From contig JAZRTY010000028.1 of assembly GCA_045652245.1 (NCBI GenBank), forward strand, positions 1 to 9,145: a DNA stretch of 9,145 nt. The letters run 5' to 3'. This stretch comes from SIG622 sp045652245 (GTDB taxonomy: Bacteria > Bacillota > Clostridia > Oscillospirales > CAG-382). Positions 1 to 6,759 of this stretch are shown here, in pieces; positions within the stretch are counted from its first letter, which is position 1; each line of letters begins with the position of its first letter. Below the pieces are notes generated by a model. It had not been told where the DNA came from, made no database searches, and saw nothing but the letters and a program-made list of their open reading frames with translations. The position numbers and the translations under genes are program-made.

Positions 1-3000
1 GCCATTATCATTTTCGATGATTATCTTTGCATCTATCTCCGTGTTGCTGTAATACTGATTGAATTTGTAAAGCTGTGCTTTAGCGCCCGTAGGCACGGTA
101 ATACTCATAGGATTTTTGATACCAAACATTATTGATGCGATGTAAATATCGGCACCCGCTTCCATTGACAAAGTCTTGGAAGCCGCTATTAAATCGGCAT
201 TTTGAGGTGTGGCTGTGAAAACGTATTCATTTCCCACCACAAGTAGCCATCCATCACTGCCTGCTACGGCTGTGTTTCCACTATAGGTAACGTTATTCGT
301 GCTGACAGCATCATTGTTATCGTAGTCCACTACTTTAAACTGTGTTTTTCGTAAACGTACTGTACCATCTTTTTCTGCATTAAAAGCCATTCCGCCAAAG
401 TTTTCGGTACGAACACTTATCATTTCTGCATTTACAGGATAGTTTACTGTGTAGGTAGTCATACCGTCAGAGGATTCGCCCTTAATGCTATCTAAAGCAT
501 CTCCAAGCTTATCAATGCCATCTTCAAAGCCTGATGCAACATAAAAGACAGGAGATAGTCCATCAGGTACATATACTGTCATTGAATCTGTTTTTTCAGA
601 GTTTTCTACTGTAAGTGTTACTGTGTAAGTGTCGGCAGAGTCATCTTTACTGTCGTTTGCTGTAAATACTAAAGTATAAGCTCCTGCAACATCTGTTGTA
701 AATGTATAATTTGCATCTGCCTCCACGGCAGCTTCTCCGTTTATGCTGACAAGATAACGCAGACTATCGCCGTCGGCATCGGTAAACAGGGGAGATAAGT
801 CAAGTGTATAGCTTTCACCTGCGGTGATTGTAGCGTTTGCCGTGGGAGCTATGCCATCTGCCAATGCAGGCTTGTCGTTCTTGATTTTATATGTAAGATC
901 AAAGATTTCGTGATTACTGCCCGTAGGTGCACTGTTAAAGTAATAGAATCTAAGGGACGCCGCACCTTTACTTAATGCAGTCTGTTTTTCTGTGAATTTA
1001 TTTTTGGTCGCGGGGCTTGCACCAACCTTGTCTGTGTTGGTAGAAAGAAAAGGATAACCATCATCATTCTGTGAAAGGTTATATATTGCTTTTATCTTTC
1101 CGTCAACAGGATAGGTTTTAGGCAGGATAACAGTAATTTCTTTATTGGCATATGTCGCATCAACACCCTCAATCAAATTACCGTTTTCATCAACAAAGTA
1201 AACGTAATTAAGAGAGCCGTTGCTCGTGGTATGCCCGATATAGATACCGCTTTCAACATCTTTAACATTTACGGTAACGGTCAAGGTTTTTTCACTCCTG
1301 CCAATCTCGTTTCCGGCAGAGAAGATTAGCGTCTGTTCGCCTGCTTTGGCAGGGGTGTAAGAATATATTTTGCCGTCAACAGGTATCTCATTGTTACCGT
1401 CAATCAGATAGTACTGCTGAGCTCCGGTGAAGTAATTACTTAAATCAATTGACAGAAGGTGTCCTCTCCAGACCTCTGCGGTATCAGTATCTACGATACA
1501 AGCCGGCACTTCGGAGGGGGGGAGCTCCCGGAAGAATATGAGCGTATATGTTACAGAGCCAACGCCTGTGTTCATGTTGTTATATTTACCTGTCAGCGTC
1601 AGAATGAGCTGAGCTTCGCCCTCTTTTAGCCCGATACTGCCTGTATTCCCTGACACAGTATACTTGTTGGTCGAGGTAGTAATGCTTACGGCAGCGGTGG
1701 CATCATCGGCAGTATCATATGGTAAAATCAAGTACACGGTGGTGCCGTCCTCGTAAGCTTCAGAAACCTTCACACCTTCTACCCTGATTTCGGTAGCGGT
1801 CGCATAGTATTTGTTACTAAAGTAAGCAGCAAACCGATTATCCGTAATATCTATCACGCTATCCTCAACAGGCAGCTCTTTTTCGGGAAGAGGTGCTTTT
1901 TCCCATGTAGCCGTGATTACAAGATCGCAGGAAACATCAACCACAGTATAATTGTTGCTACTTCCCTCAAGAATCTCGCCGTTAACCTTGACTACTGCTA
2001 TATAGCCTGCTTTGGGAGCAATGGTAAAGCTGTAATCCTCACCCTTATACACAGTTTCTGCACCGGTAAAACCGAAATCTTCAGCATCAGGCTTAGTTAT
2101 GCTGTATACTACCTTCTTGGTAATACCTTCGATGGTAATTTCTATATCTCCGGCAGCAGCAGTGACAGTATAGCAGCCGTTTATCAATGTGGCTTCCTCG
2201 CCGTTAACCTTGACTGTCATGTCCGTAGAATCATAAGCGTTATCCACAGAAACAGTGAAGGTATAGGGCTTTCCTTCCCTGACAGCTGTTCCGCCGCTGA
2301 CTATAACGCCCTCAATCTCAGGCTTTATTACAGTAAAAAGCTCTCTTTCTATAACATTTTCTACGGTAACGGTTTTATCTGCGTCGAGTTGAGGAATAGT
2401 ATATTTTCCGTTTTCAAGTATAACCGTCTGCCCGTCAATTTTAACGATAATATCCTCAGCCTTGTAAATAGCATCATCGACGGTAACGCTAAACTCATAT
2501 GGCTCGCCGGCGTAGCTTGTGCTCTGTCCGGAAACGGTATATCCTGTACCCTCTGTTAAGGTTACTGTATAAGTGCTTTTTTTATCAATGCCGGTAACGG
2601 TAATAGCGGTGTCCTCGTTTACAGCTTCAATGATATACACTCCGTTTTCCCCGGACAGCTCGGCTCCGTTTGCTTTTACCGTCATATCAGCGGCGGTATA
2701 AGCATTATCTATGGTGATTTTAAAGGTATAGCTCTCACCCTTGTAGCATGTAGCATCACCCGTAAAGGTAAAGCCCTCTCCTGTAGGTGCGGTGATATTG
2801 CAAACTTCTTTTTTGATAATACCTTCAACAGTAATAATCAGCTCTTCTGTTACGGTTGTTACTGTATATGTTCCGTTATTTCCTTCAACAACTTCGCCGT
2901 TAACTTTCACTACCATATCAGTTCCGTCATAACCCTCATTTATGGAAATGGTAAAAGTATAATCCTGATTTTTACCAACGGTAGATTCACCAACAAATGT

Positions 3001-3480
3001 AAAACCTTCTCCCGTAGGAGTAGTAACATTATATACTTCGCCCATTTCAACAGAAAAATTAACTATAAAAGTTCCCGTGCCCAAGGGGCGCGCATTAGGT
3101 GCAGGATTCGGCTTTGCCTGAACGGCAACAGTAGCTGTACCTTTACCTTTATTGAGAGTGCAGGTATTGTTGGCATTCTGAACATAACCACCACTTCCTG
3201 AAAATCCCATTTGGAGTTTATAGGAAAGATCAGTTCCTTCCGCTAAAGTAATATTGATTGTATTGCCATCCTGCGTTACACTCGTAATCGTAGGATAAGT
3301 GGAAGTGGCATTCTGCTTATATATTGAGAGTGTAGTAAGTGCAAAACTACCAACTTTTGTTCCTGATGCTAATGTAATTGTGCCGCCGTTCCAACTAAGG
3401 TCATTTGCTGCAACAGAACTCATAGGAAGCATTCCCACAACCATTATAAGCACAAGAAGTATACTCAAAAGCTTCTTCAA
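1..3480 (-). CDS. Large secreted/surface repeat protein, 3' end outside window
   Basis: The frame is open from TTG 3480 to the window edge (1160 codons, no stop). The TTG start is chosen because it gives a textbook signal peptide: MKKLL, a hydrophobic core to about residue 18, and a likely cut after VAA (residue 25). AAAGGA lies about 10 bases upstream. An ATG 8 bases further upstream is in another frame and gives no signal peptide. Residues 26-148 are a beta-rich N-terminal region. Residues 149-528 hold five tandem repeats of about 77 residues. Residues 529-870 are further beta-rich segments. Residues 871-960 look like a cadherin-like domain with a calcium-type DADGD motif (901-905). The part after that contains GSDGWLLVVGNEYVFTATP, a beta-domain style seen in clostridial surface proteins. 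No anchor is visible because the C-terminus is missing. It overlaps the preceding gene by TTGA and shares its B12 riboswitch. Adhesion or ligand capture is inference; the exact function is unknown. Confidence 0.88.
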   Translation of the reverse strand, partial: MKKLLSILLVLIMVVGMLPMSSVAANDLSWNGGTITLASGTKVGSFALTTLSIYKQNATSTYPTITSVTQDGNTINITLAEGTDLSYKLQMGFSGSGGYVQNANNTCTLNKGKGTATVAVQAKPNPAPNARPLGTGTFIVNFSVEMGEVYNVTTPTGEGFTFVGESTVGKNQDYTFTISINEGYDGTDMVVKVNGEVVEGNNGTYTVTTVTEELIITVEGIIKKEVCNITAPTGEGFTFTGDATCYKGESYTFKITIDNAYTAADMTVKANGAELSGENGVYIIEAVNEDTAITVTGIDKKSTYTVTLTEGTGYTVSGQSTSYAGEPYEFSVTVDDAIYKAEDIIVKIDGQTVILENGKYTIPQLDADKTVTVENVIERELFTVIKPEIEGVIVSGGTAVREGKPYTFTVSVDNAYDSTDMTVKVNGEEATLINGCYTVTAAAGDIEITIEGITKKVVYSITKPDAEDFGFTGAETVYKGEDYSFTIAPKAGYIAVVKVNGEILEGSSNNYTVVDVSCDLVITATWEKAPLPEKELPVEDSVIDITDNRFAAYFSNKYYATATEIRVEGVKVSEAYEDGTTVYLILPYDTADDATAAVSITTSTNKYTVSGNTGSIGLKEGEAQLILTLTGKYNNMNTGVGSVTYTLIFFRELPPSEVPACIVDTDTAEVWRGHLLSIDLSNYFTGAQQYYLIDGNNEIPVDGKIYSYTPAKAGEQTLIFSAGNEIGRSEKTLTVTVNVKDVESGIYIGHTTSNGSLNYVYFVDENGNLIEGVDATYANKEITVILPKTYPVDGKIKAIYNLSQNDDGYPFLSTNTDKVGASPATKNKFTEKQTALSKGAASLRFYYFNSAPTGSNHEIFDLTYKIKNDKPALADGIAPTANATITAGESYTLDLSPLFTDADGDSLRYLVSINGEAAVEADANYTFTTDVAGAYTLVFTANDSKDDSADTYTVTLTVENSEKTDSMTVYVPDGLSPVFYVASGFEDGIDKLGDALDSIKGESSDGMTTYTVNYPVNAEMISVRTENFGGMAFNAEKDGTVRLRKTQFKVVDYDNNDAVSTNNVTYSGNTAVAGSDGWLLVVGNEYVFTATPQNADLIAASKTLSMEAGADIYIASIMFGIKNPMSITVPTGAKAQLYKFNQYYSNTEIDAKIIIENDNG
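601..870 (-). other. Cadherin-like/Ig-like domain coding segment
   Basis: Residues 871-960 of the surface protein read as a dystroglycan/cadherin-like beta-sandwich. The segment starts PALADGIAPT, then has GESYTLDLSPLF, the acidic motif DADGD before SLRY, and ends AGAYTLVFTANDS followed by YTVTLTVEN. The acidic motif is typical of calcium-binding loops in this fold. It supports an extracellular binding role but does not identify the ligand. Confidence 0.6.
1897..3036 (-). repeat. Five tandem ~77-residue extracellular repeats within the surface protein
   Basis: Repeat starts fall at 3036, 2805, 2574, 2340 and 2109 (protein residues 149, 226, 303, 381 and 458); spacing is 77, 77, 78 and 77 residues, and the last unit is shorter (about 71). 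Each unit follows the pattern: V-Y-x-V/I-T-x-P, a G-F/Y-x-x-x-G segment, GxxYTFxVxV, Y-x-x-x-D-M-x-V-K-V-N-G, then NGxYTV and a final I-x-V/I-E-G-I. Alternating hydrophobic residues suggest small beta-sandwich modules in a stalk. The copies are clearly diverged from one another, so they are not a recent expansion. I cannot name the domain family with certainty. Confidence 0.85.
3406..3480 (-). other. Signal peptide region of the surface protein
   Basis: Residues 1-25 show a positive n-region (KK at 2-3), a long run of Leu/Ile/Val/Met, then P19 and a small-residue cleavage site V-A-A before N26. This is a standard Sec/signal peptidase I signal. There is no lipobox cysteine, so a lipoprotein is not indicated. 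Confidence 0.85.
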
Positions 3481-4061
3481 TTTGTTTCATTCCTTTCATT
3501 TTCGTTTTTTAAATCCATACTGATTTTCCTCATCACTTCGTTCCAGGCACCCAATCTTTTCACAAGATATGTATAACCGATTGTGTTTGTCGGGTTAAGC
3601 CTTTTACCGTGCTTTGCCTTTAATTGCTTTAAATATTTATAAAGTTCTGCATCGGTATCGTTTTCGTGCAACTCTTTAAACTCATTTTCAAGCTTTACAC
3701 GTTCAGGCTTTTTCAGTTCCTTCAAAAACTTCTTTTCAGCTTGTTTTTTGTGATGATTGATTGAGCCGTGATTGATAACAGATTTTGAATTTTCTGTCCA
3801 ATTCATTTTCTGCTCTTTTTGGGTTCGCTTTTGGCTTTTTTCTTTAAGTCCTGCCCGTTCTAAAATGCGAGGCCATGGACCAAGCCTTTGCTTCAAGTAT
3901 GTGTGCCCGATAATATCCTCTTTCTTCGGACATCTGCCAAGCTCTTTTGAACATTTCACGAGATATGCGATAAGTTCATCGTCTGTATCGCTTTTGTGTG
4001 TTCTTGCAAATTCTGCTTCTTGTTTTTGAAGCATTTGTAAATTGTCTGCTATGTTTTTCAC
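3477..4061 (-). CDS. Protein with two HNH-associated repeats (putative DNA-binding)
   Basis: The frame gives 194 residues counted from GTG 4061. Two homologous segments (about 18-72 and 128-180) share the layout D-T-D-x-E-L-x-x-Y-L, a basic helix, a Pro-containing turn, I-G-x-T-Y-L-x-x-R-L-G-x-W, then a last helix (RILERAGL in the first copy). This matches the homing-endonuclease-associated repeat (HNH_repeat type), a small helical DNA-binding module. No HNH or other nuclease residues are visible, so it is probably a DNA-binding protein or regulator and not an endonuclease. A Lys/Glu-rich linker joins the copies. The start is unclear: GGAGG (4065-4061) abuts the GTG, sits 8 bases before an in-frame ATA (4052), and is about 26 bases before the first ATG (4034). 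An in-frame stop lies just upstream. The gene follows a B12 riboswitch and terminator and overlaps the surface-protein gene by 4 bases. Confidence 0.75.
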   Translation of the reverse strand: MKNIADNLQMLQKQEAEFARTHKSDTDDELIAYLVKCSKELGRCPKKEDIIGHTYLKQRLGPWPRILERAGLKEKSQKRTQKEQKMNWTENSKSVINHGSINHHKKQAEKKFLKELKKPERVKLENEFKELHENDTDAELYKYLKQLKAKHGKRLNPTNTIGYTYLVKRLGAWNEVMRKISMDLKNENERNETN

Positions 4062-4087
4062 CTCCGGTTTTTCTTACCGCAGGCAAT

Positions 4088-4128
4088 AAAAAAACTGCGG
4101 CAATTTTTCTTTCAAAAAATTACCACAG
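4088..4128 (-). terminator. Rho-independent terminator of the B12 riboswitch
   Basis: On the minus strand, CTGTGGTAATTTTT (4128-4115) pairs with AAAAATTGCCGCAG (4108-4095), 14 pairs with two G-U pairs and a 6-base loop. Seven U residues (4094-4088) follow. The G-U pairs become A-C mismatches on the plus strand, so the structure belongs to the minus-strand RNA. It sits between the aptamer and the first gene, as a transcriptional riboswitch requires. Confidence 0.85.
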
Positions 4129-4213
4129 CTGAGTTTTTCTGTGATGAATCACAATTCAGATGAGAATATGGGACAAAGCCCTGAAATATTACATTTCAGC
4201 ACCTCAATCTGAA
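4122..4213 (-). promoter_or_regulatory. Riboswitch expression platform with competing hairpins
   Basis: On the minus strand a long stem (4213-4203 with 4164-4155) encloses CTGAAAT/ATTTCAG (4199-4193 with 4187-4181). It is followed by TGTGAT (4153-4148), which can pair with ATCACA (4145-4140). ATCACAG (4145-4139) can instead pair with CTGTGGT (4128-4122), and that is the 5' arm of the terminator. The pairings are mutually exclusive, which is the expected layout of anti-antiterminator, antiterminator and terminator. Confidence 0.6.
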
Positions 4214-4239
4214 AACATCATTCCTATGCAAATGAGCAC

Positions 4240-4460
4240 TTACGGAATAATATCAAAGCAGGTCTTGTGACTCGCACCATATAGACTGATTCGTCCGCAT
4301 TTTCATATCCTGCCTTCTCAGTTTCCCAATGACTAGCTTTCGCTAACGGATACAAAAACATTCGATGCACACACCGACAGTTTAACCGCAGGGGATTCTC
4401 ACCCCATTCCCTTTCCACTGATTATGCCTAGCTTATGAGCTTTTACGACATAATCAACAC
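4240..4460 (-). ncRNA. Cobalamin (B12) riboswitch aptamer
   Basis: Read on the minus strand, the region has the conserved cobalamin aptamer blocks in order. First is a stem TGATTATG (4456-4449) with CATAATCA (4426-4419). Then AAAGGGAA (4414-4407), GGGGTGAGAATCCCC just after it, GCGG (4389-4386) and ACTGT (4381-4377). Next come GGGAAACTGAGAAGGCAGG (around 4330-4308), GACGA and GCGAGTCACAAG, and AAGACCTGC (4266-4258), whose CCTGC pairs with the earlier GCAGG. These are the diagnostic elements of the family, which binds adenosyl- or other cobalamins and usually represses downstream genes when B12 is plentiful. Here the downstream genes are an HNH-repeat protein and a giant surface protein, not the usual B12 synthesis or transport genes. 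Exact outer borders are approximate. Confidence 0.9.
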
Positions 4461-4481
4461 TCTGTGTGAATGTATTAAATT

Positions 4482-4498
4482 AAGAATATCATATTCTT
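4482..4498. repeat. 17-bp perfect inverted repeat, possible operator
   Basis: AAGAATAT and ATATTCTT flank a single central base. The repeat overlaps the proposed -10 of the minus-strand promoter, so a dimeric repressor could act there. It could also be a chance AT-rich palindrome. Confidence 0.4.
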
Positions 4499-4511
4499 TG
4501 TACTTACTCAA
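4483..4511 (-). promoter_or_regulatory. Candidate promoter for the riboswitch operon
   Basis: TTGAGT (4511-4506), a 17-base spacer, and TATTCT (4488-4483) preceded by an extended TG. Both hexamers match the consensus at 4 of 6. A start near 4476 would place the 5' end about 20 bases before the first riboswitch stem, which fits. A perfect inverted repeat overlaps the -10 region. Confidence 0.35.
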
Positions 4512-4531
4512 TGCTATATCTATGCAGAAAG

Positions 4532-4557
4532 TTTGCAAATATTAACATTTTTGCAAA
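4532..4557. repeat. Pair of TTTGCAAA palindromes
   Basis: Two identical self-complementary octamers (4532-4539 and 4550-4557) lie 18 bases apart in the divergent intergenic region. Their size and spacing resemble paired operator half-sites. The bound protein is unknown; the sigma-like or HNH-repeat proteins encoded nearby are candidates by proximity only. Confidence 0.35.
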
Positions 4558-4713
4558 GAATCGATATTATGTCATAAATTCTATCACATATTTGACAAAA
4601 AATCAATGCACAAAACAAACATATTTTATTCAAAAACAAATATTTTGGTATTGCAAATCCGACAATGCTTTTGTATCTATATAAGCGTTGATGTTTCATT
4701 CACATTACATCTG
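4558..4713. other. AT-rich divergent intergenic stretch
   Basis: This is the rest of the gap between the minus-strand operon and the plus-strand module. I see no convincing gene, no RNA and no iteron array. A 68-codon frame from 4606 has no ribosome binding site and biased composition, so I treat it as noncoding. A partition centromere could be here, but nothing in the sequence proves it. Confidence 0.4.
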
Positions 4714-4742
4714 TTGACAGAACTTTATGAATTTGATAAAAT
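4714..4742 (+). promoter_or_regulatory. Strong vegetative-type promoter for the sigma-like gene
   Basis: TTGACA (4714-4719), 17-base spacer, TAAAAT (4737-4742). This is a full-match -35 and a 5 of 6 -10 at optimal spacing. Transcription would start near 4749, leaving a leader of about 80 bases before the start codon at 4829. Confidence 0.8.
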
Positions 4743-4828
4743 ATTTTTAGAAATTAGGAACATTTTATATTTACTTATGTCGTTATTATATGCAAGGGAT
4801 ATTAAATTTTAAAAAAGGAGGTGTTAAA

Positions 4829-5761
4829 ATGCAGAAAAATGAAATGAGAGCTGCCTTGCCCGGTATCTCTGTGCAGCGTAAAGACGGAACAATCGCTCAT
4901 TACAGAAACAGCGAATATATTCCATTCTTCTATATGATACCAAAAGAAGTGGTTGAATATTTTGGTAAAAGTTTTTTAGATATCCCCCGTGAACCATACG
5001 CCCTATTCAATTACAAAGACATTAAAGCAAAAATCGAAAGCGACTTGTTTCTCGATTTCATTTCTAATGTAACAGAATTTATGGTGTGGACTTTTATGGA
5101 TCGTGGGAAAAGCAGTTATGTGTATTCCGGATATGAACCTGCATGGATATTCTCACACAGTATAGCTGTTTGGATAAAAGGCTTTATGGATTACAACGGA
5201 CTTGTTTCAGCTAAGCTTTTATATCAATGGTGTAAAATGGTGCCAAACTATACTTGCCCATATATTTCACTAGATAAATTAGACCTTGCGCTTAACAATG
5301 TTGTTCCAAAGGTTATGGAGCAATATAATATGAAAGCAATATTGGATGTTGCAAAAGAATATCGCTGTTTCGAAGACTACAATTATTGTGACAGTAATCA
5401 GAAAACCGACTTTTTCCGTAAATGGTATCACAACAGAACAAAGCATCCGCAAATTTCGTTAGACGGATATATGGATGAATACAAAAAGAACCATAACGGA
5501 CAAGGTTGGAATCCTGAAGATCCAAACCAAAACACAGAAGATGATGTAATATCGGAGGTGATGATAAAGCAATTTATGGATAGCTTATCGGAGAAAGACA
5601 GAAAAATACTTGAAATGAGATTGGAGGGATATACACAAGAAGAAATCGCAGAAGATCTTGGGTATAAAAACCATAGCGGAGTACATAAACGAATAACAAA
5701 GATAGGCTTGGCTTATCAGGAATTCACCAAAGTTGATTTAGGCTTTGATGAAGAAAACTAA
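4829..5761 (+). CDS. Sigma-70 region 4-like regulator
   Basis: The protein has 310 residues. ATG 4829 is chosen over the in-frame ATG at 4790 because AAAGGAGGTG lies 6 bases before it. The C-terminal part (about residues 240-295) reads as a sigma region 4 or related helix-turn-helix: SLSEKDRKILEMRLEGYTQE (252-271) then EIAEDLGYKNHSGVHKRI, where the first helix, turn and recognition helix are clear. The N-terminal 240 residues are rich in aromatic residues and have no visible sigma region 2, so this is not a classical full sigma factor. An acidic, Asn-rich linker (about 230-243) joins the two parts. It likely regulates transcription on the element. A strong promoter precedes it and a terminator separates it from parM, so it may be expressed on its own. 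The function of the N-terminal part is unknown. Confidence 0.8.
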   Translation: MQKNEMRAALPGISVQRKDGTIAHYRNSEYIPFFYMIPKEVVEYFGKSFLDIPREPYALFNYKDIKAKIESDLFLDFISNVTEFMVWTFMDRGKSSYVYSGYEPAWIFSHSIAVWIKGFMDYNGLVSAKLLYQWCKMVPNYTCPYISLDKLDLALNNVVPKVMEQYNMKAILDVAKEYRCFEDYNYCDSNQKTDFFRKWYHNRTKHPQISLDGYMDEYKKNHNGQGWNPEDPNQNTEDDVISEVMIKQFMDSLSEKDRKILEMRLEGYTQEEIAEDLGYKNHSGVHKRITKIGLAYQEFTKVDLGFDEEN

Positions 5762-5798
5762 TACATCTATTGATTGAAAATCGGTAGGTGTATTTTTT
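5761..5798 (+). terminator. Rho-independent terminator after the sigma-like gene
   Basis: ATACATCTATTGAT (5761-5774) pairs with ATCGGTAGGTGTAT (5780-5793): 14 pairs including three G-U pairs, a 5-base loop, then a U tract to 5798. It begins at the last base of the stop codon. Because parM starts only 35 bases later with no clear own promoter, read-through or attenuation is likely. Confidence 0.75.
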
Positions 5799-5832
5799 AT
5801 GCTCAAAATTAAATTTACAGGAGGATTTTACT

Positions 5833-6759
5833 ATGAAATTTTACAAACATCTAACTATTATCGGTGTTGACCACGGATACGGCAACATCAAAACAGCAAA
5901 TCACATTTTCAAAAGCGGCGTAATCAAATGCAACGAAAAACCGTATTTTGATAAGAACTTGCTTACCTACAACGGAGAGTATTACTTAATCGGTGAAGGA
6001 CACAAGGAGTTCGTTGCAGATAAGTTCATAGACTTTGACTATTATGTATTAACCCTTGCCGCTATTGCAACCGAACTCCGTCAGAGAGGAACTACACAAG
6101 CGGTAGTTCATATTGCTGCAGGCTTGCCCCTTACTTGGATAGGTCAGCAGATGGAAAGCTTCAAAGAATACCTTTTGCAAAATAAAACCGTTGACTTTAC
6201 ATTCAAAGGCGTTGATTATCACATTACCATTGCAGGAGCTGATGTTTTTCCCCAAGGCTATTCCGCTATTGCAAGCCGTGTTTCTGAGTTTTCGGGAATG
6301 AATATGCTTGCCGATATTGGTAACGGCACTATGAACATTATGAATATCAACAACGGCAATCCCGATATTCAAAACTGTTTTACTGAAAAGTTTGGTACAT
6401 ACCAATGCACTCTCAAAATTAAAGAAAATATGATGAAAAAACATCATGCTAACATTGATGAAGATATTATCACAGAATTTCTTTGTACCGGAACCGCTGA
6501 TGTTTTGGAAGATTATCTTGTAACTATGAGAGAAACTGCCAAAGAATATGTATCAGAAATTTTCCGCAGGCTTCGTGAACACAACTACAACCCCAATCTT
6601 ATGAAATTGCACATTGTAGGTGGCGGTGGTTGTTTGGTTAAAAACTTTACCGACTTTGACAAAAACCGTGTATATATCAATGATGATATTTGTGCAACGG
6701 CAAAAGGTTATGAATATTTAGCAGACCTTATATTAAGAAGTCGGGGTGATAATAAGTGA
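5833..6759 (+). CDS. parM: ParM/StbA-like actin ATPase for DNA segregation
   Basis: The protein has 308 residues, the usual ParM size. ATG 5833 follows AGGAGG at 8-base spacing; an earlier in-frame GTG (5788) lies in the terminator and is rejected. Actin-fold nucleotide motifs are visible. The phosphate-1 loop is IGVDHGYGNIKT (residues 10-21) with the conserved Asp13. The phosphate-2 loop is ADIGNGT (160-166), and the adenosine motif is HIVGGGG (260-266). ParM proteins polymerise in an ATP-dependent way in the cytoplasm and push plasmid or excised-element copies apart, linked to DNA by ParR. The stop overlaps the next gene (GTGA), so the two products are probably translationally coupled. A partition system next to a relaxase suggests the element has a replicating or multi-copy circular stage. 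The family call is firm; the role is known only from the family. Confidence 0.9.
   Translation: MKFYKHLTIIGVDHGYGNIKTANHIFKSGVIKCNEKPYFDKNLLTYNGEYYLIGEGHKEFVADKFIDFDYYVLTLAAIATELRQRGTTQAVVHIAAGLPLTWIGQQMESFKEYLLQNKTVDFTFKGVDYHITIAGADVFPQGYSAIASRVSEFSGMNMLADIGNGTMNIMNINNGNPDIQNCFTEKFGTYQCTLKIKENMMKKHHANIDEDIITEFLCTGTADVLEDYLVTMRETAKEYVSEIFRRLREHNYNPNLMKLHIVGGGGCLVKNFTDFDKNRVYINDDICATAKGYEYLADLILRSRGDNK

Noticed and set aside
1520..1529. GGGAGCTCCC palindrome
   Set aside because: It lies inside the open surface-protein frame, in a linker-like Pro/Glu stretch, with no associated regulatory context.
3299..4029. Plus-strand reading frames opposite the surface-protein start and the HNH-repeat gene
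   Set aside because: They are antisense to well-supported minus-strand genes and show no signals of their own.
4224..4418. 64-codon minus-strand reading frame
   Set aside because: It lies entirely inside the conserved cobalamin aptamer and is a by-product of the RNA sequence.
4606..4812. 68-codon plus-strand reading frame
   Set aside because: No ribosome binding site, AT-driven composition, and it spans the strong promoter of the next gene.
6049..6447. 132-codon minus-strand reading frame
   Set aside because: Antisense shadow of parM, whose actin motifs are clear on the plus strand.
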